DNA of 11,373 nt. Source: Planctomycetia bacterium (GTDB taxonomy: Bacteria; Planctomycetota; Phycisphaerae; Phycisphaerales; SM1A02). The translations under genes were made by a program, and so were the position numbers. Shown in pieces: positions 1-6,109 of this stretch (positions are counted from its first letter, which is position 1; each line of letters starts with the position of its first letter). Location: contig JAACEA010000239.1 of the NCBI GenBank assembly GCA_009936695.1, positions 1-11,373 on the forward strand, in the 5' to 3' direction. A model generated the notes under the pieces. That model had not been told where the DNA came from. It searched no databases and saw only the letters and a list, made by a program, of their open reading frames with translations.

Positions 1-156
1 GCGATTCGGACGGAGAACGAACAGGCCGCAGCGATCAGCGGCGGGTTGAACGCATTCCACTCCGGGGCGTTCCCGCGAGTGAATAAGGGCGGGACGGTCC
101 CGCCGTCGGCAGCGCGACTCGTCGCGGGGACCGACATCCGGCGGGTGACCGCCTGA
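1..156 (+). CDS. C-terminal end of an unrecognised protein (partial)
   Basis: Reading from base 1, frame 1 stays open for 51 codons and stops at TGA 154-156; the start lies outside the window. Third positions are mostly G or C, as in the other genes here, and frame 2 closes early, so this is probably the tail of a real gene. The peptide (AIRTENEQAAAISGG... ending DIRRVTA) is Ala/Gly/Arg-rich and matches no family I recognise. It lies 82 bases upstream of flagellin 1 on the same strand, so a flagellar role or co-transcription is possible but not shown. A GGCGGGAC-G-GTCCCGCC palindrome at 88-104 lies inside the reading frame and has no T-run, so it is not taken as a terminator. Confidence 0.45.
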   Translation, partial: AIRTENEQAAAISGGLNAFHSGAFPRVNKGGTVPPSAARLVAGTDIRRVTA

Positions 157-223
157 AGCTCGACCGGTTCGACGGCGGACGAGGATCGATTCCGCACCGT
201 TTCCGGATGGATTCAAGCCGAAA

Positions 224-237
224 TCACGGAGGATCTC
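224..237 (+). promoter_or_regulatory. Flagellin 1 ribosome-binding block (shared 14-mer)
   Basis: GGAGGA at 228-233 is a strong Shine-Dalgarno, 5 nt before the ATG at 239, and fixes the start. The surrounding TCACGGAGGATCTC recurs identically at 2148-2161 before flagellin 2, although the rest of the two leaders differs. A second GGA pair, GGATGGA, lies just upstream at 205-211. The ACGGA/AGGA cores resemble CsrA-type recognition sequences; that reading is an inference. Confidence 0.7.
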
Positions 238-238
238 C

Positions 239-1720
239 ATGGCTCGGATCAATACCAACGTCTCTTCGATGATCGCCCGAAACAACCTCGGGCGAACGAA
301 CGAGAATCTCTCGGTCAGACTGCAGCGGCTCTCGACGGGACTCCGGATCAACCGGGGTGCCGACGATCCGGCCGGCCTGATCGTCTCGGAACGTCTTCGC
401 TCGGAGATGCGCGGCATCGACCAGGCGATCGACAACTCCGAGCGGGCGAGTTCGGTCATCGCGACCACCGAGGGTTACCTCGCGGAGGTCGCCGACCTGC
501 TCAACTCGATCAAGAGTCTCGTCGTCGAGGCCGCCAACACCGGCGGCGTCAGCGACGAGGAGGTCGAGGCCAACCAGCTCGAGATCGACTCGGCCATCGC
601 GTCGATCACCAGGATCTCCAACACCGCGAGTTTCGCGGGGCTGCAGCTGCTGAACGGCAATCTCGACTACACCACCAGCGGTGTGGATTCCTCGAACATC
701 GAGGGGATCCAGATCGACGGTGCCCAGTTCGGCTCCAGCGGCGACCTCGACGTCAGCGTCGAGGTGGTCAACGCGGCCGAGACCGCCTCGCTCTTCCTGT
801 CCGGGAATGCGGGGGCGACGGCCGGGGAACTCGACGACAGCGTGACGGTCGAGATCGCGGGTTCGCTCGGCGTGCAGTCGGTGACCTTCGCCTCCGGCAC
901 CACCATGTCGGCGATCGTCGCGGCGGTGAACACGCTCTCGGACACCACGGGGGTCACCGCGGATCTCGTTTCGGCATCCGACCAGAGCAGCGGTCTGGTC
1001 TTCAGCTCGACCGGCTACGGGTCCGACGAATTCGTCTCGGTGACCAAGGTCGGACCGGGCGGTTCGGACTTCGACACCCTCGACGCCCAGGGCGGCACCG
1101 CCACCCAGCGTGACGAGGGCGTGGACGTGACCGCGGTGGTGAACGGTGCGGTGGCGGTCGGCGACGGCCTCGAGGTCTCGCTCAACTCGCCGGCGCTGAG
1201 CGTCCAGCTCGATCTGTCCCAGAACTTCGCGACCACGGTGTCCGGCACGGCGAGCGTCTTCTCGATCACCGGCGGCGGTGCCCAGTTCCAGCTCGGACCG
1301 ACCATCTCGGCGACCCAGAACATCGGGGTCGGGGTCCAGTCGATCGCGGCGACCCGGATCGGCGGGACCACGGTCGACGGCAGTCGCTTCTTCCTCGACA
1401 GTCTCGTGGGTGGGAAGGACAACTCCCTGCTCTCGGGCAACTTCAGCGATGCCAGCGACATTCTCGAGAACGCCATCACCGAGGTCTCGGTCCTTCGCGG
1501 CCGGCTCGGTGCGTTCGAACGCAACACCCTCCAGACCAACGTCCGGAGTCTCCAGATCGGTCTCGAGAACATCACCGCCGCGGAATCGAAGATCCGCGAC
1601 ACGGACTTCGCGGACGAGACCGCGAAGCTGACCCGGGCCCAGATCCTCACCCAGGCCGGTACCTCGGTGCTCGCGACGGCGAACGCTTCGGCTCAGAACG
1701 TCCTCGCACTGCTCCAGTAG
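239..1720 (+). CDS. fliC: Flagellin (filament subunit), paralog 1
   Basis: A 493-residue flagellin, exported through the flagellar type III apparatus and polymerised into the filament. The conserved N-terminal D0/D1 region covers about residues 1-140 (MARINTNVSSM, then LQRLSTGLRINRGADDPAGL, ending near LQLLNG). The conserved C-terminal D1/D0 region is about 411-493 (LRGRLGAFERNT, AAESKIRDTDFADET, ending NVLALLQ). The middle is a surface-exposed variable insert containing a segment like the flagellin/hook IN motif (about 200-231) and ITGGGAQFQL at 343. There is no signal peptide and no cysteine, as usual for flagellins. The start is set by GGAGGA 5 nt upstream. It is paralogous to the next gene: ends nearly alike, centres diverged. 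A terminator follows, so it ends its own transcript. I found no clear promoter in the 82-base gap before it, so read-through from the gene upstream is possible. Confidence 0.96.
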   Translation: MARINTNVSSMIARNNLGRTNENLSVRLQRLSTGLRINRGADDPAGLIVSERLRSEMRGIDQAIDNSERASSVIATTEGYLAEVADLLNSIKSLVVEAANTGGVSDEEVEANQLEIDSAIASITRISNTASFAGLQLLNGNLDYTTSGVDSSNIEGIQIDGAQFGSSGDLDVSVEVVNAAETASLFLSGNAGATAGELDDSVTVEIAGSLGVQSVTFASGTTMSAIVAAVNTLSDTTGVTADLVSASDQSSGLVFSSTGYGSDEFVSVTKVGPGGSDFDTLDAQGGTATQRDEGVDVTAVVNGAVAVGDGLEVSLNSPALSVQLDLSQNFATTVSGTASVFSITGGGAQFQLGPTISATQNIGVGVQSIAATRIGGTTVDGSRFFLDSLVGGKDNSLLSGNFSDASDILENAITEVSVLRGRLGAFERNTLQTNVRSLQIGLENITAAESKIRDTDFADETAKLTRAQILTQAGTSVLATANASAQNVLALLQ

Positions 1721-1754
1721 TCCTCGAAGACCGGCAACGATCGATCTTCACTCG

Positions 1755-1783
1755 ACGACCCCCTCCCCGGAGGGGGTCGTTTT
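1755..1783 (+). terminator. Rho-independent terminator of flagellin 1
   Basis: ACGACCCCCT (1755-1764) pairs perfectly with AGGGGGTCGT (1771-1780). The pairing can extend inward by a further CC/GG. A short T-run (TTTT, then C, T) follows at once. It lies 34 bases after the flagellin 1 stop, so flagellin 2 needs its own promoter. Confidence 0.88.
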
Positions 1784-1861
1784 CTGCGCGTTCGTCGTCC
1801 GGTGCATCGAGTCATGACCATCGAGACCCCGTTGGTGATGCCATGAAGGCTCAAACGAACG

Positions 1862-1890
1862 TTGATTGCGCGGTGTGCGGCAAATATGAC
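1862..1890 (+). promoter_or_regulatory. Candidate sigma70-type promoter for flagellin 2
   Basis: TTGATT (1862-1867) and TATGAC (1885-1890) are separated by exactly 17 nt, each matching 4 of 6 consensus bases, in the only AT-rich patch of the gap. Transcription would begin near 1897 and leave a leader of about 270 nt. I saw no sigma28 (TAAA with GCCGATAA) or sigma54 (GG/GC) promoter in the gap, although such factors often drive flagellins. Confidence 0.5.
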
Positions 1891-2114
1891 GCTGATTTTC
1901 AGAGTCGAGGTGAATTCCCGCTTCAGTCGGTTCGATGAGAACTTCGCGGTCGGGCCGGACATCGGACCCGATCGACTGAAACGGAGGCCGGAGGCCGCCG
2001 GGCATTCAATTCAGTCGGCTGCGGAGGATCCGCCCCGATGACCGGTCCCCTCGCGTGTTGCGGGGGGCGTCACTGGATCGGCCAAGGACGCTTTGGGCCG
2101 GTCGAATCTCGGGT

Positions 2115-2144
2115 GGTTCGAGCAACGGGACACTCGCTCGAACC
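2115..2144 (+). promoter_or_regulatory. 9-bp stem-loop just upstream of the flagellin 2 Shine-Dalgarno
   Basis: GGTTCGAGC (2115-2123) and GCTCGAACC (2136-2144) are perfect complements around a 12-nt loop containing CGGGA. Only 7 nt separate it from GGAGGA at 2152. A GGA-bearing loop next to a GGA-containing Shine-Dalgarno is the arrangement known for the CsrA sites of the Bacillus subtilis hag leader. Here it is a candidate only. Confidence 0.5.
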
Positions 2145-2147
2145 TGT

Positions 2148-2161
2148 TCACGGAGGATCTC
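2148..2161 (+). promoter_or_regulatory. Flagellin 2 ribosome-binding block (shared 14-mer)
   Basis: TCACGGAGGATCTC, identical to 224-237 before flagellin 1. GGAGGA (2152-2157) lies 9 nt before the ATG at 2167 and supports that start over the in-frame ATG at 2038. Confidence 0.7.
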
Positions 2162-2166
2162 ATCCC

Positions 2167-3672
2167 ATGAGTCGCATCAATCAGAACATTTCCAGCATGG
2201 TCGCCCAGCGAACCCTCGGTTCGCAGAACATGGGCCTCAACAAGAGCCTTCAGCGGCTCTCGACCGGTCTTCGGATCAACCGCGGTGCGGACGATCCGGC
2301 GGGCCTGATCGCCAGCGAGAACCTTCGCAGCGAGAAGGCCGCCATCAACTCGGCGATCAACAACGCCGAGCGGGCCGAGCAGGTCGTGAACGTCGCCGAA
2401 GGCGGCCTCCAGGAGGTCTCGAACCTGCTGGTCGAACTGCAGTCGCTCGTCTCCTCGACCGCGAATGAAGCCGGCGTCTCCTCCGAGGAGAAGGCCGCGA
2501 ACCAGCTGCAGATCGATTCGATCCTGCAGACCATCGACCGGATCGCCAACGCGACGTCGTTCCAGGGCGAGAAGCTGCTCAACGGCAACTTCGACTACCA
2601 GGACACCGCCGCCGCGGACGCGGTCGAGCTCGCCGACGTCACGATCAACTCCGCGAAGCTCGCGGATGACGGCAGCGCCATGTCGGTCGACGTCACGGTC
2701 GACACCGTCGCCACCACCGGTGCCGCCGCGATCACCGGTTCCGGCACCGTCAACTTCGACGCCGGTGTCGACGGCAACGGCGACGACGTCGGAAGCTACA
2801 CCATCGAGGTGACCGGTTCGAAGGGAAGCCAGCAGTTCACCTTCGCCGACGGCACCGCGATGACCGAGGTCGCCAACGCGATCAACTCGTTCGCCGACCA
2901 GCTCGGTGTCAGCGCCAGCATGAGTGGCAACACCTTCGACGTGGTCATCAACTCCCAGGACTTCGGTGGCGAGTCGTTCGTCCGGGTCAAGGAGCTCAAC
3001 GACGGTACCACCGACGCCAGCAACACGGCCACCTTCATCGGTGCCGCGGGCACCTTCAGTGCGAACGCCGACTACAAGGACTACGGCAGCGATGCGGTCG
3101 TCCTGATCAACGGCAGCCAGGCCACTACGGACGGCCTGACCGCCCGCGTCTCCAGCGCCGGCTTCGACGTCGAGATCACTCTCGACGCCAACAACGGTGG
3201 CAACGCGCTCGGCACCTACAGCTTCGAGATCACCGGTGGTGGTGCGAACTTCAACCTCGCCCCCAGCGTCGATCTCGCCAGCAAGGTCTCGCTCGGTATC
3301 GGCACCGTGACCACGGGCAACCTCGGTTCCGGTTCCACCGGCTTCCTCTCCGACCTCAAGTCGGGTGCGACCGCCAACGTCCAGAACGGCGACCTCTCGA
3401 AGGCCCAGTCGGTGATCGACGACGCCATCAAGCAGGTCTCCAGCCTCCGTGGCCGGCTCGGTGCGTTCCAGAAGAACACCGTCGGTTCGACCATCAGCTC
3501 GCTGGGCATCGCCCTCGAGAACACCGCGGCGGCTGAAAGCCAGATCCGTGACACCGACTTCGCGGCGGAGACCGCGGAGCTGACCCGAGGCCAGATCCTC
3601 CAGCAGGCTGCCATCCAGTCGCTGTCCCTGGCCAACTCGAGCCCGCAGGCCGTGCTCGCGCTGCTCGGCTGA
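2167..3672 (+). CDS. fliC: Flagellin (filament subunit), paralog 2
   Basis: A 501-residue flagellin. The conserved N-terminal D0/D1 region covers about residues 1-140 (MSRINQNISSMVAQRTLG, LQRLSTGLRINRGADDPAGL, EKLLNGNFDY). The conserved C-terminal region is about 420-501 (SLRGRLGAFQKNT, AAAESQIRDTDFAAET, ending QAVLALLG). The central insert has an IN-type segment (about 210-240, SYTIEVTGSKGSQQFTFADG) and ITGGGANFNL at 355, matching positions in paralog 1. The start is chosen because MSRINQN aligns with the flagellin N-terminus and GGAGGA lies 9 nt upstream. The frame is open back to an ATG at 2038, but those 43 codons have much weaker G/C third positions and no flagellin similarity. It probably has its own promoter and a strong terminator. 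Having two flagellins suggests a composite filament or alternating expression; the sequence does not say which. Confidence 0.96.
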   Translation: MSRINQNISSMVAQRTLGSQNMGLNKSLQRLSTGLRINRGADDPAGLIASENLRSEKAAINSAINNAERAEQVVNVAEGGLQEVSNLLVELQSLVSSTANEAGVSSEEKAANQLQIDSILQTIDRIANATSFQGEKLLNGNFDYQDTAAADAVELADVTINSAKLADDGSAMSVDVTVDTVATTGAAAITGSGTVNFDAGVDGNGDDVGSYTIEVTGSKGSQQFTFADGTAMTEVANAINSFADQLGVSASMSGNTFDVVINSQDFGGESFVRVKELNDGTTDASNTATFIGAAGTFSANADYKDYGSDAVVLINGSQATTDGLTARVSSAGFDVEITLDANNGGNALGTYSFEITGGGANFNLAPSVDLASKVSLGIGTVTTGNLGSGSTGFLSDLKSGATANVQNGDLSKAQSVIDDAIKQVSSLRGRLGAFQKNTVGSTISSLGIALENTAAAESQIRDTDFAAETAELTRGQILQQAAIQSLSLANSSPQAVLALLG

Positions 3673-3699
3673 TCGAGTTCGATCCGCTTCAAACTTCCG

Positions 3700-3732
3700 A
3701 CCGGCGGTCCCTTCGGGGGCCGCCGGTTTTTT
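3700..3732 (+). terminator. Strong rho-independent terminator of flagellin 2
   Basis: ACCGGCGGTCCC (3700-3711) pairs with GGGGCCGCCGGT (3716-3727), 12 bp with one G-U, around a TTCG tetraloop closed by C-G, followed by TTTTTT (3727-3732). It sits in the 70-base gap between the convergent flagellin 2 and sulfatase. No other hairpin follows the sulfatase, so it may stop both, although the minus side lacks an immediate T-run. Confidence 0.93.
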
Positions 3733-3742
3733 CATGGTCGGA

Positions 3743-5443
3743 TCAAGGGGCGTCGGCGTGCCGGGTGGTGTCGGCGTCGGGTGGGAACGACCAGCGGATC
3801 CGACGTGATTCGAAGCCGATCCGGTGCGCGAGCAGCTCGATGATCTCGCCCGCGTCGTCGATCGGAATCGGCCCGGTCACCGGTGTCCAGGCGGTTTCGC
3901 CTTCGCGGCGATGACCGAGCGTCGCGCCGGGAGTCGGGCAGGTGACCGTCACGGCCCGGCCGTCGGAACCGGTCTCGACGCTCGGGATCGCCGCCGCGGT
4001 TCGCGGCTTCCGGGACGCGCCGTTCCAGAGCCGGTCCCGGACCATCGCGCCCTCGTCCTCGATCAGGCCGAGATCGCGGGTCCGATCCATCCATGCGTCG
4101 AGTTCGATCCGCATCGCGTCGATCCGCGCCCGCTGCGCCGGATCGTCGATGAGATTCTCCACCTCGTGGGGATCGGCGACGAGATCGTAGAACTCCTCGT
4201 CGGGTTTGGTGGGATCGACGAGTTGCCACTGGTCCGCGGTCGCGTGGCCTGACGCGCGAAGCGCATGAACGTCGCGCATCATCGAGATGTTCTCCGCGTA
4301 GGCGACGTTGTAGAGCCGGGGTCGCCCGGGCACGAGGTTCCGGACGTATCGATGTCGTCCGTCGGTGACCGCACGCGTTCGATCTCGAACCGAGTCCATT
4401 CGATCGGCGTGGATGAAGGCGAGACCGGGGCCGGGCTCGGCGTGCGTCCCGGCGAAGGCGGCACCGGACATCCAGGCGGGGGGGGCGACGCCGCAGATCG
4501 AGAGGGCGGTCGGGGCGAAGTCGACGAACGAGACCACGCGGTCGTCGACGCCCCGGCGATCGAGCGCCTGCGGCCAGCGAACGATCAGCGGCACCCGGGT
4601 GCCGGAGTCGTAGACGCATCGCTTCCCGCGGGGCAGCCCGACGCCGTGATCGCTGAAGAACATGACCACCGTGTGTTCGAGGAGGCCGGCCTGCTCGAGC
4701 TCCGACAGCAGACCGCCCACCTGGCGATCCAACGCGGCGACGTTGTCGTAGGTCCGCGCGATGTCGGCCCGCGCCGTCGCGGTGTCCGGAAGATAGGGCG
4801 GGACGGTGACCGTGGCGGGGTCGCAGGTCTTCGCAGTCGGCTTGCGGGCGGGGAACGTCCCGCTCTCGTGGGTGACGCCCAGATTGAACACCGCGAAGAA
4901 CGGCTGGTCCGGGTCGGGCCGTCCGCGCCAGTGGGCGCGTCCGCCGGATCGATCCCAGGTCGTCGCGGGGGCCACGAACTGGTAGTCGGTCTTCGAGCGG
5001 TTCGTGCAGTACCACCCGCGGGCCCGAAGCAGTTCCGGGAAGCACCGGACCGCGGGGGGTGGCACCGCTTCGTAGTTCGGGATTCCCTCGTACGCCGCCG
5101 GATCCCTCGCGAGGGCCGCGCCGCTCGGTTTGCCGGTCCGCATGTGCATCGAGCCGATCTCGGTCGCCCAGCATCCGGTGATCAGGGTCGATCGGCTCGG
5201 GGCGCAGACCGGGGTCGTCGCGAAGGCGTTCGTGTACCGCACGCCCTCCGTCGCGAGTCGATCGATGCTGGGGGTCGGGACGGTGTCGTCGCCGTAGCAC
5301 CCGAGCCAGGGACTCATGTCCTCCGCGGTGATCCAGACCAGGTTGAGCGGGCGGTCCTCGTCGGTGGGGCGCGGTGCGGCGACGGTGGGGCGGAACACCG
5401 CGAGGAGGAGGATGGCCATCACGTGCGGAGTCGATGGGATCAT
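3743..5443 (-). CDS. Secreted sulfatase (alkaline phosphatase superfamily, heparan N-sulfatase-like)
   Basis: A 566-residue type I sulfatase that hydrolyses sulfate esters or sulfamates, probably on sulfated polysaccharide outside the cytoplasm. A short signal peptide is likely (hydrophobic MAILLLAVF at 9-17, cleavage near TVAA at 20-23). The metal-binding start of the fold is ITAEDMSPWLGCYG (38-51). The signature CAPSRSTLITG (80-90) places Cys80 for conversion to formylglycine. DHG at 265-267 supplies further metal ligands, and Lys274 lies in the following PRGK. NRSKTDYQF (148-156) stands where many sulfatases have GKxH, as in SGSH-like relatives; substrate is uncertain. The last 75 residues look like a small beta-rich extension. 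The ATG at 5443 is preferred because a 610-codon reading would run through the rplL terminator; its Shine-Dalgarno is weak. No promoter was recognised in the short gap before it. Confidence 0.93.
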   Translation of the reverse strand: MIPSTPHVMAILLLAVFRPTVAAPRPTDEDRPLNLVWITAEDMSPWLGCYGDDTVPTPSIDRLATEGVRYTNAFATTPVCAPSRSTLITGCWATEIGSMHMRTGKPSGAALARDPAAYEGIPNYEAVPPPAVRCFPELLRARGWYCTNRSKTDYQFVAPATTWDRSGGRAHWRGRPDPDQPFFAVFNLGVTHESGTFPARKPTAKTCDPATVTVPPYLPDTATARADIARTYDNVAALDRQVGGLLSELEQAGLLEHTVVMFFSDHGVGLPRGKRCVYDSGTRVPLIVRWPQALDRRGVDDRVVSFVDFAPTALSICGVAPPAWMSGAAFAGTHAEPGPGLAFIHADRMDSVRDRTRAVTDGRHRYVRNLVPGRPRLYNVAYAENISMMRDVHALRASGHATADQWQLVDPTKPDEEFYDLVADPHEVENLIDDPAQRARIDAMRIELDAWMDRTRDLGLIEDEGAMVRDRLWNGASRKPRTAAAIPSVETGSDGRAVTVTCPTPGATLGHRREGETAWTPVTGPIPIDDAGEIIELLAHRIGFESRRIRWSFPPDADTTRHADAP

Positions 5444-5472
5444 GGTCCCGAGGATACCCCTCGCTCGGTCAT
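5440..5472 (-). other. Possible 10-codon upstream ORF overlapping the sulfatase start
   Basis: An ATG at 5472 opens MTERGVSSGP and stops at a TGA that overlaps the sulfatase ATG (ATGA, 5443-5440). This overlap is the usual form for translational coupling. It has no good Shine-Dalgarno and could be chance. Confidence 0.15.
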
Positions 5473-5500
5473 GGTTCCCCGGGGTTCGAGCGGAGCGCAG

Positions 5501-5531
5501 AAAAAACGACCCCGCCGAATGGCGGGGTCGT
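5501..5531 (-). terminator. Rho-independent terminator of the rplKAJL operon
   Basis: On the minus strand ACGACCCCGCC pairs perfectly with GGCGGGGTCGT around a 4-nt loop (ATTC), followed by six Ts (5506-5501). It starts 40 bases after the rplL stop and separates the operon from the sulfatase. Confidence 0.95.
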
Positions 5532-5571
5532 GGTGCTTGCGGAGGTCGATGTGCGGCCGAGGCCGCGAGGA

Positions 5572-5985
5572 TCACTTGACCGCGACGGTCGCGCCGGCCT
5601 CTTCGAGGGCGGTCTTGAGCGCCTCGGCCTCGTCCTTCGAGACCTTCTCCTTGACGGCCTTGGGAGCGCTGTCGACGATCTCCTTGGCTTCCTTGAGACC
5701 CAGACCGGTCGCTTCGCGGACGGCCTTGATCACCTGGATCTTCTTGTCGCCGGCTGCTTCGAGGACGACGTCGAATTCGGTCTGCTCGGCTTCGCCGCCG
5801 CCTTCGTCGCCACCACCACCACCGGCCATCATGACGGCGCCACCAGCGGCGGGCTCGATGCCGTAGGCGTCCTTCATGTAGTCGGCGAGGTCGACGGCTT
5901 CCTTCAGGGTCAGGCCGGCGATCTCGTCGCCCATCTTGGTGATCTTCGCGTCAAAGGTCTTTGCTTCAGTTGCTTCTTCGGACAT
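5572..5985 (-). CDS. rplL: 50S ribosomal protein L7/L12
   Basis: A 137-residue L7/L12, the multi-copy acidic stalk protein that recruits and stimulates translational GTPases. The N-terminal dimerisation and L10-binding domain is about residues 1-48. A flexible Ala/Gly-rich hinge follows at about 49-68 ([19 protein letters not shown]), unusually rich in glycine. The globular C-terminal domain begins at TEFDVVL and carries [20 protein letters not shown] and the ending GATVAVK, the factor-binding face. Length is slightly above the usual 120-130, mostly through the hinge and N-terminus. Shine-Dalgarno ACGGAG lies 6 nt upstream. It follows rplJ by 124 bases with a hairpin between, and a terminator follows, so it is last in the operon; rpoB is not downstream. 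Confidence 0.98.
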   Translation of the reverse strand: MSEEATEAKTFDAKITKMGDEIAGLTLKEAVDLADYMKDAYGIEPAAGGAVMMAGGGGGDEGGGEAEQTEFDVVLEAAGDKKIQVIKAVREATGLGLKEAKEIVDSAPKAVKEKVSKDEAEALKTALEEAGATVAVK

Positions 5986-6022
5986 TGGAAACTCCGTTCC
6001 ACTTGGGTTGCCCCCCGAGAGG

Positions 6023-6038
6023 GCTCGACCGTTCGAGC
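6023..6038 (-). repeat. Hairpin in the rplJ-rplL intergenic gap
   Basis: GCTCGA and TCGAGC form a perfect 6-bp stem with a 4-nt loop, 38 bases before the rplL start in the 124-base gap. No T-run follows on the minus strand, so it is not a full terminator. It could be a processing or attenuation site that lets rplL accumulate above rplJ, as needed for several L12 copies per L10 (inference). Confidence 0.4.
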
Positions 6039-6109
6039 TTTAACCCTGGGGCCAGTCGGGGCGGCGGGAAAGGTACTTGATGAATCAGAAGGGGATGAGG
6101 TTCGCGGGG

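Larger units (their letters stand above)
1721..2166 (+). other. 446-base intergenic region between the flagellins
   Basis: No gene is supported here. In order it holds the flagellin 1 terminator (1755-1783), a stretch with a CATCGAG direct repeat (1805-1811 and 1819-1825) that could be a binding site, an AT-richer patch with a sigma70-like promoter (1862-1890), and a hairpin-rich leader to the flagellin 2 start. The small minus-strand frames crossing it have no recognisable product. Confidence 0.8.
1897..2166 (+). promoter_or_regulatory. Structured 5' leader of flagellin 2 (candidate regulatory RNA)
   Basis: Hairpins read directly from the sequence: 1948-1973 (GGTCGGG/CCCGATC plus CCG/CGG, loop GACAT); 1986-1996 (GGCC-GGA-GGCC); 2021-2033 (GCGGA-GGA-TCCGC); 2047-2067 (CCCCTCGC/GCGGGGGG, loop GTGTT); 2080-2099 (GGCCAAGG/CTTTGGGCC with one bulge); 2115-2144 (9-bp GGTTCGAGC/GCTCGAACC, 12-nt loop). 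TTCAGTCG occurs at 1922-1929 and 2010-2017, and its complement CGACTGAA at 1973-1980, so two long-range pairings exclude each other. The Shine-Dalgarno follows the last hairpin by 7 nt. High GC content makes chance hairpins common, so the regulatory role is inferred. Confidence 0.45.

Noticed and set aside
88..104. GGCGGGAC-G-GTCCCGCC palindrome as a terminator
   Set aside because: It lies inside the partial upstream reading frame and has no T-run; probably a GC-rich coincidence.
219..226. GCCGAAAT as a sigma28 -10 box for flagellin 1
   Set aside because: No matching -35 at the right distance, and the transcript would begin inside the Shine-Dalgarno.
1805..1825. CATCGAG direct repeat spaced by 7 nt
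   Set aside because: It might be a regulator site upstream of the flagellin 2 promoter, but a 7-base repeat in GC-rich DNA is too weak to call.
2011..3735. Long minus-strand open frame antisense to flagellin 2
   Set aside because: It mirrors a certain flagellin gene on the other strand. It is Gly/Arg/Asp/Val-rich with no recognisable domain, as expected from the antisense of G/C-ending codons.
5444..5575. Longer sulfatase start at 5575
   Set aside because: It would overlap rplL, pass through the operon terminator and place 44 Arg/Pro-rich residues before a good signal peptide.
4265..5866. 533-codon plus-strand frame across the sulfatase and rplL
   Set aside because: It is antisense to two well-supported genes and runs through the rplL terminator; no family features.
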